Assembly (NCBI RefSeq): GCF_034470605.1
Contig: NZ_JARGYT010000079.1
Span: 1 to 5,620 of the forward strand
Direction of reading: 5' to 3'
Origin: Cyrtobacter comes
GTDB taxonomy: Bacteria; Pseudomonadota; Alphaproteobacteria; Rickettsiales; Midichloriaceae
DNA length: 5,620 nt
Positions 1 to 5,589 of the stretch are shown here, piece after piece. A program made the translations under genes and the position numbers. The notes beneath the pieces were generated by a model. That model made no database searches and was not told the origin of the DNA. It saw nothing but the letters and a program-made list of their open reading frames with translations. Position 1 is the first letter of the stretch. Every line of letters begins with the position of its first letter.

Positions 1-19
1 TTATTTAAAATACATTTAA

Positions 20-174
20 ATAAACTTAAACTCATATTTTATATTTGTGGGTAAAAGTGAGGATTAAATCCTATAGAGAAGTATTGGGCCAATATAAAGG
101 TTAAGATACGAGAATTACTACATAATGTCACTAGCTTAGAGCAAGCCATGGACCTAGCAATTTTATCAATGTAA
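20..174 (+). pseudogene. IS630-family transposase, C-terminal remnant
   Basis: The frame from 61 to the TAA at 172-174 encodes 37 residues beginning GLNPIEKYWANIKVKIREL and ending in LEQAMDLAILSM. The LNPIEKxWANxK pattern followed by a basic helix is the conserved C-terminus of IS630/Tc1-type DDE transposases, and the Glu of NPIE (codon 76-78) would be the third catalytic acid. Directly upstream, in another frame (20-64), the reading ends in KSED, which lines up with the family's YSPD just before LNPIE. Joining the two needs one base restored near 64-65, so the gene is frameshifted as well as truncated. The rest of the transposase would lie left of the window or is lost. The stretch just after the stop (about 177-195) may hold the element's end, but no partner repeat is visible here. 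The family call is fairly secure; the upstream extension is weaker. Confidence 0.75.
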
Positions 175-176
175 TT

Positions 177-347
177 TTAAATGACTATACCACTGAGTTT
201 TGCTACGAAATCTAGCTTGTAATCTTTTATAAAAAAAGAATGTGTGCAAGAGGACTCACGCACCGCCTTCTTTGCGCATATATAATGAGAATCAGCTATT
301 CCTTCCATACATACTGTACGTATATAATGATTTAAGCTGAGTTGCAT
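177..347 (-). CDS. Small open reading frame, 56 codons, doubtful
   Basis: An ATG at 347-345 opens a frame running to a TAA at 179-177. The product starts MQLSLNHYIRTV, contains three cysteines and ends in AKLSGIVI. There is no Shine-Dalgarno sequence, signal peptide or recognisable domain. Its stop lies two bases from the stop of the transposase remnant on the other strand, so its last codons overlap the region where the insertion-sequence end should lie. That makes chance read-through of decayed DNA the likeliest explanation. It is recorded because it is the longest open frame in the gap; I do not recognise it and assign no function. Confidence 0.12.
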   Translation of the reverse strand: MQLSLNHYIRTVCMEGIADSHYICAKKAVRESSCTHSFFIKDYKLDFVAKLSGIVI

Positions 348-379
348 AGCTAATAGGCGATATTATTTTACATTATTAT

Positions 380-439
380 GGTTTTATCCTCTTCAAGTAA
401 CTCCGCTATATAGCTAGAGTGTAGCAATATCATAAAACC
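380..439. repeat. Nested inverted repeat downstream of pccA
   Basis: Perfect 8-base arms GGTTTTAT (380-387) and ATAAAACC (432-439) share their centre (409.5) with a perfect 10-base palindrome GCTATATAGC (405-414). The sequence between them pairs only partly. It lies 41 bases beyond the pccA stop, so it could be a weak transcription end or a degenerate element end. There is no T tract. In such AT-rich DNA chance is a real alternative. Confidence 0.3.
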
Positions 440-480
440 CTCTATTCAACATTTAAAATTATACTGCACACTATATCTGG

Positions 481-2472
481 CTACTCCAGGGTTATTAGTA
501 TATCGCCTAATGAGCATACTTCACCAACCTTTGTATTCACCGCAGCAACTTTACCTTCTACCTTACTAGTTATCACATTTTCCATCTTCATTGCCTCAAT
601 CACTACCAGCGGCTGACCTTTAGATATACAATCTCCAGGAGAAACTTTAACATCTACAACCATTCCAGATATTGAAGATTCTACATCTTTTATATCTGAA
701 TCACTATCAAAGACCCTCATGAATTTATTTAACTCTGCTGCACGAGGCGTAAATAGCGTTGCGTTTGATTTAACCCCCCTGAATTCTATCAATAACTCAG
801 TACAACCCTTCAGATAATTGATTTGAAGAGAGTATTTATGTTGATTGATAGTACATTGCAGTAATTTACTACCAAGTAACCACCTACTTGTAATAAAAAA
901 CCTTCTATTTTCAAAAGATATCTTATACCCATCATCTATTGGGCGAACAGTGACAGGATAATATACACCATCTAGCGCCACAACCCACCTAGTCCCTATC
1001 CATCTATTAGCAGAACGCATTTGATCGCTAATTGTAGTACATCTCTTTTTATCTGTTAAAAATACGAATGTAGCTGCGCACAATATTACGCTACTTTCCT
1101 CGCTTCTTAACACACTACCAGCGAAACCATCTTTATATTCCTCATCTATAAAATTTGTAGATAGATCACCTTTTTGAAACCTTTCTGAATTGAGTATGGC
1201 CTGTAAGAAACTAATGTTATGTGATATACCCCTAATGATATACTGATCTAACGCTTGATTAAGAATTTGTATAGCCTTATCTCTAGTCTCTGCATATGAA
1301 CATACCTTCGCTATCATTGCATCATAAAACATACTAACCTCACCTCCTTCATATACTCCAGAATCTATTCTTATATTACTAGAGGTTGATGGCTCTGAAT
1401 ATGTTGTTATTCTTCCCGTAGATGGAATAAAACCACTAGAAGGATCTTCCGCGTAAATTCTCCCTTCTATTGCCCACCCACTAATATTAACATCACTTTG
1501 TTTAATTGGTAGTACCTCACCCATTGCCACCCTAATCATAAGCTCAACTATATCAAGCCCTGTAACTAACTCTGTTACAGGATGCTCAACCTGTAACCTT
1601 GTATTCATCTCAAGAAAAAAGAAATTCTTCTTTTGATCTACTATGTATTCTATAGTTCCTGCAGAAAAGTATCCAACTTCTTTGGCTAATGCTATTGATT
1701 GCGCATACATCTTTTTTCTAGTTTTTTCATCTAAAAATGCGCTTGGCGCTTCCTCAATAACTTTTTGGTGATGCCTCTGTATGGAACATTCTCTTTCACC
1801 AAGACATACATAATTCCCATGTTTATCCCCTAATATTTGAATCTCTATATGCCTTGGGCTTTCTATAAACTTCTCTATAAATGTCCTACCATCTGAGAAA
1901 TTATTTTGGGCCTCATTTCTTGTTGATTTAAATGCCTGCTGCATCTCATCCTCTGTCCTCACAACCCTCATACCTTTTCCCCCGCCACCTGCAACAGCTT
2001 TAAGCATTATTGGATATCCCAACTTTTTTGCTATCTTGAGGGCATCTTTTTCTGTTTTTATATCCCCCATATATCCATCTACTATACTAACTTTCGCTTC
2101 CCTAGCTATTTTTTTAGCCTCTATCTTATCACCCATTTTTCGTATTGCTTCTGCGGATGGACCTATAAAATTAATTCCATTTCTTTCAACTAATTTAGCA
2201 AATTCATAATTTTCAGAAAGGAATCCATACCCAGGATGGATAGCATCGGCACCAGAAATTTTTGCAGCATCTATTATCTTTTTTTGATTAAGATAACTTT
2301 GTGTAGCAGGTGCAGGCCCTATGAATATAGCATCATCTGCTAATCTCACATGCAAGGAATTTTTATCTGCATCAGAATGTACCGCTATTACTTTTATCCC
2401 CATCTTACGGGCAGTACGTATTATTCTACAGGCGATTTCACCCCTATTTGCAACCAAAAGACTTTTTATCAT
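481..2472 (-). CDS. pccA: Propionyl-CoA carboxylase, biotin-carrying alpha subunit
   Basis: The 663-residue product carboxylates its own biotin with ATP and bicarbonate. With a PccB partner it then makes methylmalonyl-CoA from propionyl-CoA in the cytoplasm. Visible domains are the biotin carboxylase N-domain (1-110), ATP-grasp with loop AGGGGKGM (161-168), the active-site stretch CSIQRHHQKVIEEAP with K237, EMNTRLQVEHPVTE with R292 and E296, R338 in the carboxylase C-domain (to about 441), a linker resembling the BT domain that docks the beta chain (about 450-585), and a C-terminal biotinyl domain with EAMKMEN. K629 of that motif is the biotinylated lysine, 34 residues from the end, as is usual. 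All key residues are present and the length is normal for PccA, so the gene looks intact. It starts with ATG five bases after the upstream gene's stop and has no clear ribosome binding site, which suggests translational coupling. No beta-subunit gene is in the window. A methylcrotonyl-CoA carboxylase alpha chain is the main alternative. Confidence 0.92.
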   Translation of the reverse strand: MIKSLLVANRGEIACRIIRTARKMGIKVIAVHSDADKNSLHVRLADDAIFIGPAPATQSYLNQKKIIDAAKISGADAIHPGYGFLSENYEFAKLVERNGINFIGPSAEAIRKMGDKIEAKKIAREAKVSIVDGYMGDIKTEKDALKIAKKLGYPIMLKAVAGGGGKGMRVVRTEDEMQQAFKSTRNEAQNNFSDGRTFIEKFIESPRHIEIQILGDKHGNYVCLGERECSIQRHHQKVIEEAPSAFLDEKTRKKMYAQSIALAKEVGYFSAGTIEYIVDQKKNFFFLEMNTRLQVEHPVTELVTGLDIVELMIRVAMGEVLPIKQSDVNISGWAIEGRIYAEDPSSGFIPSTGRITTYSEPSTSSNIRIDSGVYEGGEVSMFYDAMIAKVCSYAETRDKAIQILNQALDQYIIRGISHNISFLQAILNSERFQKGDLSTNFIDEEYKDGFAGSVLRSEESSVILCAATFVFLTDKKRCTTISDQMRSANRWIGTRWVVALDGVYYPVTVRPIDDGYKISFENRRFFITSRWLLGSKLLQCTINQHKYSLQINYLKGCTELLIEFRGVKSNATLFTPRAAELNKFMRVFDSDSDIKDVESSISGMVVDVKVSPGDCISKGQPLVVIEAMKMENVITSKVEGKVAAVNTKVGEVCSLGDILITLE

Positions 2473-2477
2473 ATCTA

Positions 2478-3284
2478 CTAATCAATATTTTTCTCAGGAT
2501 CGACAGTGGTTTTCCCCTTCTTAATTGAAAAGTAAACCTGAGGCGAGTCAACGTAACCGCTTTTTCCTGAAATAGCAATTACTGTACCTTTTTTTACCTT
2601 ATCTCCTAAGGAAACTAAGAGCTCTTTATTATGCCCATATGCAGAAAGTAATGAATTTGAATGTCTTAATATAATTAAATTTCCATAAACTTTTGGCTCC
2701 ATACCGGCATATATAACATCACCATCTGTCATAGCTAGTACATTAGTACCTTCACTAATCTTAATATTTATCCCATCATTAAAGCTATTACCTGTATCAC
2801 CGTATCTAGATATTACACGTCCAAAAACCGGCCAAATAAATTTAGGATTATTTAGTGGATAGGATGTCTGAAAGTTTTTTAAATTTTCATTAGTTGAATA
2901 ACTTTCCTCTTTCTTAAGGTGCTCATCTCTACTTTGATAGTCCGATATACTAAACTCCTTTATATTATCCTGATTTTCAACTTTAAAATCAGAATTAAGC
3001 ACTCCATTATCATCAGCCCCCTTATTATTTATTGGTATCTCAATCACATAGCCGGCTTTCACAACAGCATTTTTTGATATCATATTAAGCTTTGAAATTT
3101 CATCTGGACTAACGCCGTAAATAACAGCAAGCTCCGATATCGAAATATCACTTGATACCTTTACAAACTTCACAGTTTTATCCTTCGCATAAAAATACGA
3201 AGCCCTATTCTCTATTTGAGCAGGCGTTTTGTCATAGCACGAGGACAATAAAAGCGTTGTTACAAAAATCAAGAAATACCTCAT
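2478..3284 (-). CDS. NlpD-like lipoprotein, LysM plus degenerate M23/LytM domain
   Basis: The 268-residue product begins with a short hydrophobic signal ending in lipobox LSSC, so Cys16 is probably lipidated and the protein is envelope-anchored. A LysM peptidoglycan-binding domain spans about 39-84 (SISELAVIYGVSPDEISKLN). A low-complexity polar linker runs from about 87 to 145, and a LytM/M23 fold from about 149 to 265 (FIWPVFGRVISRYG onward). The zinc site is not intact: the HxxxD motif reads N169-DGI-N173 and the HxH motif reads Q249-V-Y251. Only the histidine of YGHN (H218) remains. Escherichia coli NlpD likewise lacks zinc ligands and acts by activating a cell-wall amidase, so I infer an amidase activator for septum splitting rather than an endopeptidase. 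The ATG has a GGGGA sequence nine bases upstream. It is the first gene of a probable two-gene unit with pccA. The architecture is clear; orthology to NlpD is an inference. Confidence 0.85.
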   Translation of the reverse strand: MRYFLIFVTTLLLSSCYDKTPAQIENRASYFYAKDKTVKFVKVSSDISISELAVIYGVSPDEISKLNMISKNAVVKAGYVIEIPINNKGADDNGVLNSDFKVENQDNIKEFSISDYQSRDEHLKKEESYSTNENLKNFQTSYPLNNPKFIWPVFGRVISRYGDTGNSFNDGINIKISEGTNVLAMTDGDVIYAGMEPKVYGNLIILRHSNSLLSAYGHNKELLVSLGDKVKKGTVIAISGKSGYVDSPQVYFSIKKGKTTVDPEKNID

Positions 3285-3317
3285 TTAGCAAAATCCCCAT
3301 AAATCTGTAACAGCATT

Positions 3318-3345
3318 TTACTAGCTCATTCAAAGATTACAACAA
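3318..3345 (-). promoter_or_regulatory. Candidate promoter of the lipoprotein-pccA unit
   Basis: Read on the minus strand, TTGTTG (3345-3340) is followed after 16 bases by TAGTAA (3323-3318). Both are partial matches to sigma-70 hexamers. Transcription would start near 3311, giving a leader of about 27 bases that includes the GGGGA ribosome-binding candidate. It is weak by sequence alone. Confidence 0.25.
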
Positions 3346-3361
3346 CGTTCTTAACACAGAC

Positions 3362-3383
3362 ATCATTAATTTTTATTAATGAT
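3362..3383. repeat. Perfect 9-base inverted repeat with TTTT loop
   Basis: ATCATTAAT (3362-3370) and ATTAATGAT (3375-3383) are exact inverse complements around a four-T loop. It lies 78 bases upstream of the lipoprotein start, just upstream of the candidate promoter. Six of the nine pairs in the inner arm are A-T, and neither strand has a suitable T tract after it, so a terminator is unlikely. A protein-binding site or chance AT symmetry are the alternatives. Confidence 0.5.
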
Positions 3384-3406
3384 AAAACAATTATTAAACA
3401 GATCTA

Positions 3407-3435
3407 GATAAACAGAGATAAAGATAAATAGAGAT
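3407..3435. repeat. GATAAA-rich direct repeat tract
   Basis: Three consecutive units begin GATAAA: GATAAACAGA (3407-3416), GATAAA (3417-3422) and GATAAATAGA (3423-3432), followed by GAT. It is a short, imperfect, purine-rich tandem tract with no visible coding or regulatory role. Confidence 0.5.
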
Positions 3436-3479
3436 CAAGCAAAAACACCATTTTATAAATACAACAATTATGTCTTTAC

Positions 3480-3510
3480 AATGCTCAATGCTCAATGCTA
3501 AATGCTCAAT
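3480..3510. repeat. Heptanucleotide tandem repeat (AATGCTC, four copies)
   Basis: Four back-to-back copies of AATGCTC start at 3480, 3487, 3494 and 3501, followed by a partial AAT. The third copy ends in A instead of C; the others are identical. It is non-coding and lies about 105 bases beyond the desaturase stop. The near identity of the copies suggests recent slippage, so copy number may vary between strains. Confidence 0.85.
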
Positions 3511-3615
3511 ATCTATCAAAATAACCTTGGCAATTAACCACAAAAAATACAAACCACAAACAAAGTAGGCCTTTTGTCTCTTATATACATTGGCATTTCA
3601 TCAATGATCCACTAT

Positions 3616-4839
3616 TTACAAATCTGCAGACAATTCATTCAAATGATAAGCATTAAGACTATCACGCAATTTATTGAGCTCTTCAGACAATTTTTTCACA
3701 AACCTCTTCTTGATTTTTATAGAGCCATTAAAAGCTCCTTCAGCCTTTAATGATATAAGCTTCGCAGACTCTTCCACCAAAAGAAGTCTATGATAGATCT
3801 CCTTTTTACTACTTTCTATTGCTACCGAAGCAATTTTTTCAAAGTTTTGGATCTTTTTGCTAGCAAATGCCGCTATTTTCTCAGATTCTTCTTTAAGTAA
3901 AAGCAATTTATTATAAAGGGCAGAATATACTGATTCAGTCACCTCCTCAGCCTTTACGTGTATACGACTCTCAGGAGTTACGACAAGGTCAGTTGCCAGA
4001 CCTATTTTACTCATCGTATATATTATCCACTTATGCACATCAAAATGATACCATTTATGCCCATTTCTATAATCCCTTGGAAAGGCATGATGAAAATTAT
4101 GCCAATTTTCACCCAAAAGAAATAAAGCCAACCACCAAATATCACCTGCAGTTCCATCTATATATTTCTTTGTACCTAAGAAGTGGCAAGCAGAGTTAAC
4201 ACAAAATGTCGCATGTTGCTGAATCGCTCTTCCAAACCCTACAAAAACATAAAAAGCAATCGCAGCCTTCAATGTACCAAACAACATAAACCCAAGCACA
4301 GGAGGGAATACAAGATTCATAAACAGCGATATGAACCAATAATTCCTTAATTGCCAAACAAGCATCTTGTTTGAACCAAGTAATTTTAAAGTAGATCTAT
4401 CAAGATTTTTTCTTTGCTCGCTGAAAAGCATCCATCCAAAATGAGACCAAAAGAAACCCAGCAATTTGTTATCTCTAAACTTCTTAGGTGAGTGCGGATC
4501 CATTACCTCATCTGTATAAGCGTGGTGAAACCTATGATCAGAAGCCCATGCCAATACCGGCCCCTGAAATGTCCCAGAAGTAAAAAGCATCAATATGAAT
4601 TCAACAACTTTATTAGTCTTAAAAGCATTATGAGACCATAATCTATGAAGACCGACACCAACAGAAATATTAGCTACATAATAAGCTACAATAGATGTTA
4701 TTATCTCAAACGAACCTATGCCCCCATAATATGAAGAGTATAAAAAGACACATCCAAATACAAATATGGGGTATAAAATCAGAATAGAAAAAACTTTTAA
4801 ATTAAGGTTCCTCAAGGTTAAAACTCTTTCTTTTTCCAT
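3616..4839 (-). CDS. Membrane acyl-CoA (delta-9 type) fatty acid desaturase with helical C-terminal extension
   Basis: The 407-residue integral membrane di-iron enzyme should insert a cis double bond into a saturated acyl chain, using oxygen and an electron donor not encoded here. The stearoyl-CoA desaturase histidine pattern is complete: HRLWSH (65-70), HRFHH (102-106), NSACH with N215 and H219, and HNFHH (247-251) inside GENWHNFHHAFP. Hydrophobic segments lie near 17-38, 45-63, 80-95 and 170-200. The catalytic part ends near 290, normal for bacterial enzymes. Residues about 298-407 form an extra charged, helical tail with an internal duplication. No cytochrome b5 domain is fused. I chose the ATG at 4839-4837. 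A TTG six codons upstream is in frame, but it has no ribosome binding site and the extra residues add nothing. The gene stands alone, 172 bases from the EVE gene. Chain length and position specificity cannot be read from sequence. Confidence 0.9.
   Translation of the reverse strand: MEKERVLTLRNLNLKVFSILILYPIFVFGCVFLYSSYYGGIGSFEIITSIVAYYVANISVGVGLHRLWSHNAFKTNKVVEFILMLFTSGTFQGPVLAWASDHRFHHAYTDEVMDPHSPKKFRDNKLLGFFWSHFGWMLFSEQRKNLDRSTLKLLGSNKMLVWQLRNYWFISLFMNLVFPPVLGFMLFGTLKAAIAFYVFVGFGRAIQQHATFCVNSACHFLGTKKYIDGTAGDIWWLALFLLGENWHNFHHAFPRDYRNGHKWYHFDVHKWIIYTMSKIGLATDLVVTPESRIHVKAEEVTESVYSALYNKLLLLKEESEKIAAFASKKIQNFEKIASVAIESSKKEIYHRLLLVEESAKLISLKAEGAFNGSIKIKKRFVKKLSEELNKLRDSLNAYHLNELSADL
3739..3921 (-). 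repeat. Duplicated helical segment in the desaturase tail
   Basis: Within the tail, residues 307-328 read ALYNKLLLLKEESEKIAAF and residues 347-367 read EIYHRLLLVEESAKLISL. The shared core is Y-polar-basic-LLL, then EES, then K plus an aliphatic residue. The two copies are 39-40 residues apart. A looser echo (KKLSEELNKLRDSL) follows near 382-395. The spacing of hydrophobic and charged residues suggests amphipathic helices or a coiled coil. Confidence 0.6.
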
Positions 4840-4932
4840 AAGATATAGGTAAACCAAAATAAAAAACGCAGCTACAGGCTATATAAAACTCTGAGTATCC
4901 ATATGTGAATATGCTGAAACTATAAAGCAAAA

Positions 4933-4938
4933 ATTATA
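4933..4938 (-). promoter_or_regulatory. Candidate -10 element of the desaturase gene
   Basis: An exact TATAAT is read on the minus strand about 95 bases upstream of the desaturase ATG. At the usual 16-18 base spacing the -35 region would fall inside the palindrome at 4949-4962, and no good TTGACA match is seen there. TTGCAA lies 14 bases away, which is too close. If real, transcription would need an activator or be under palindrome-bound control. Confidence 0.3.
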
Positions 4939-4948
4939 ATAAGTATAG

Positions 4949-4962
4949 ATATTTGCAAATAT
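4949..4962. promoter_or_regulatory. Perfect 14-base palindrome, operator candidate
   Basis: ATATTTGCAAATAT is its own reverse complement. It lies about 110 bases upstream of the desaturase start and 10 bases upstream of the exact TATAAT, where a dimeric regulator would overlap a -35 region. No regulator gene is in the window, and the assignment is by position and symmetry only. Confidence 0.4.
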
Positions 4963-5011
4963 AAAATCTTCACATACTCCCCAGTTATAAATTTTATCTA
5001 TATCCAGATAT

Positions 5012-5410
5012 TCAAGAATTGGAATAGAGCATTACTTTGTTCCATAAATCTACATTTAAAGGCACTATGGATAGTCTAGGCTGTATAGCTAATATGCAAT
5101 TTGGCTCAATACTTTTTATCCTAGAAAGCTCTATTGGCTTTTCAATATTAGAGTAGAATGAAATTTCAATATTCACCAAATTAAGCTCATCTTTATCTTT
5201 AAAACATGATTCAGAAGTTACAGAAACTATGCCAACTATTCTTCTTTCACTACCAGAGTGGTAAAAAAAGCACAGATCACCTTTTTGCATTATCTTCATA
5301 TATCTCTGCGCTTGATAATTCCTAACACCATTCCAGATAGTAGTTTTTTCCTTTCTCATATTATCCCAAGAATATAACTTGGGCTCAGATTTTAATAACC
5401 AATAATTCAT
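5012..5410 (-). CDS. EVE-domain protein (THYN1-like)
   Basis: The 132-residue product is a complete single EVE domain, a PUA-related fold whose members bind modified bases in nucleic acid. The family's hallmarks are in order: MNYWLLKSEPKLYSWD at the start, TTIWNGVRNYQAQ (23-35), the KxGDLCFFYHS stretch (43-52), RRIVGIVSV (56-64) and QPRLSIVPL (110-118). The length matches stand-alone bacterial EVE proteins. I chose the ATG at 5410-5408 because family members begin at MxYWLxKSEP. An in-frame ATG 26 codons upstream would add an atypical hydrophobic leader that overlaps the phage remnant on the other strand. There is no Shine-Dalgarno sequence, and a promoter-like sequence lies so close that the message may be leaderless. 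The natural ligand is unknown, so a role in DNA- or RNA-modification sensing is an inference. Confidence 0.9.
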   Translation of the reverse strand: MNYWLLKSEPKLYSWDNMRKEKTTIWNGVRNYQAQRYMKIMQKGDLCFFYHSGSERRIVGIVSVTSESCFKDKDELNLVNIEISFYSNIEKPIELSRIKSIEPNCILAIQPRLSIVPLNVDLWNKVMLYSNS

Positions 5411-5416
5411 TAGTAA

Positions 5417-5444
5417 AATATATGGAAACAAAAAATACACACAA
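5417..5444 (-). promoter_or_regulatory. Candidate promoter of the EVE gene
   Basis: On the minus strand TTGTGT (5444-5439) is followed after 16 bases by TATATT (5422-5417). Only six bases separate the -10 element from the EVE ATG, so transcription would begin at or next to the start codon and yield a leaderless message. This agrees with the lack of a ribosome binding site. The element lies inside the 5' end of the prohead protease remnant. Confidence 0.35.
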
Positions 5445-5587
5445 TACACTAAATACCCAGGAAAATGGAAAATTAAAGGGTTATGCAAGCATTTTTAATA
5501 TTAAAGATATAGATGGAGATATAGGCACTGTTAACAAAGGTTTTGCCAAATAATGGAAAAGATGCAATATTATATTGGAGGCGATAA
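5422..5587 (+). pseudogene. HK97-type phage prohead protease, N-terminal remnant
   Basis: From an ATG at 5422 a 43-codon frame runs to TAA at 5551-5553. After a polar leader it reads LKGYASIFNIKDIDGDI and then KGFAK. The pattern GYAxxFxxxDxxGDI with GAFxKSL following is the N-terminal signature of HK97-family (U35) prohead proteases, which process phage or gene-transfer-agent capsids. After the stop, the frame one base on (5549-5587) reads NNGKDAILYWRR and then stops. This fits the family's next element, a xxLLWxHD strand, after a single frameshift. The catalytic histidine and serine region is missing, so the product cannot be active. Its start is 11 bases from the divergent EVE start, and no ribosome binding site precedes it. 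The protease identity is fairly likely; the frameshift reading is weaker. Confidence 0.6.
5577..5581 (+). promoter_or_regulatory. Strong ribosome binding site of the edge gene
   Basis: GGAGG lies eight bases before the ATG at 5590. It is the only full Shine-Dalgarno core seen before a start in this window and is the main reason to believe a gene begins there. Confidence 0.6.
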
Positions 5588-5589
5588 AT

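Larger units (their letters stand above)
175..480. other. Intergenic region without a convincing gene
   Basis: This stretch separates the transposase remnant from the 3' end of pccA. I see no tRNA, rRNA or conserved protein in it on either strand. It contains a 56-codon minus-strand open frame of doubtful status, two copies of TATAATGA in the same orientation (281-288 and 323-330, 42 bases apart), a short imperfect dyad at 307-323 with ATAC/GTAT and TAC/GTA arms, and a nested inverted repeat at 380-439. No classical stem plus T-tract terminator for pccA is visible. It reads as decayed DNA. Confidence 0.6.
3285..3615. other. Intergenic region with simple repeats and a hairpin
   Basis: No gene is visible in this 331-base gap between the desaturase stop and the lipoprotein start. 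It holds the probable promoter of the lipoprotein-pccA unit at its left end, a perfect AT-only hairpin at 3362-3383, a GATAAA-rich repeat tract at 3407-3435 and a heptanucleotide tandem repeat at 3480-3510. No convincing terminator for the desaturase is seen. The closest is a short AAAG/CTTT stem around 3563-3575, which is weak. Confidence 0.6.

Noticed and set aside
241..268. GC-richer patch with GTGTG/CGCAC complementarity as an RNA gene
   Set aside because: The pairing is only five bases with a wobble, and there is no tRNA T-loop or other conserved RNA motif.
307..323. Imperfect 17-base dyad (ATAC/GTAT arms) as an operator
   Set aside because: The arms are broken by mismatches, there is no intact gene downstream to regulate, and the sequence is decayed intergenic DNA.
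279..330. Two TATAAT sequences on the plus strand as promoters
   Set aside because: Neither has a recognisable -35 element at proper spacing, and no plus-strand gene follows.
2321..2524. Plus-strand open frame of 67 codons opposite the start of pccA
   Set aside because: It lies almost entirely antisense to the strongly conserved biotin carboxylase N-domain, has no domain or ribosome binding site, and is a shadow of the real gene.
3407..3510. Short repeats in the intergenic gap as a CRISPR array
   Set aside because: The units are 6-10 bases, directly adjacent and without spacers; they are simple tandem repeats.
3993..4199. Plus-strand open frame of 68 codons inside the desaturase
   Set aside because: It is antisense to the region carrying the HNFHH and NSACH motifs, and its composition reflects the complementary codons.
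4840..4857. TTG start six codons upstream for the desaturase
   Set aside because: There is no ribosome binding site before the TTG, and an ATG lies close by in frame; the extra residues match nothing in the family.
5411..5488. Upstream start that would add 26 residues to the EVE protein
   Set aside because: Family members begin at MxYWLxKSEP, the extension is atypical and hydrophobic, and it overlaps the opposite-strand prohead protease signature.
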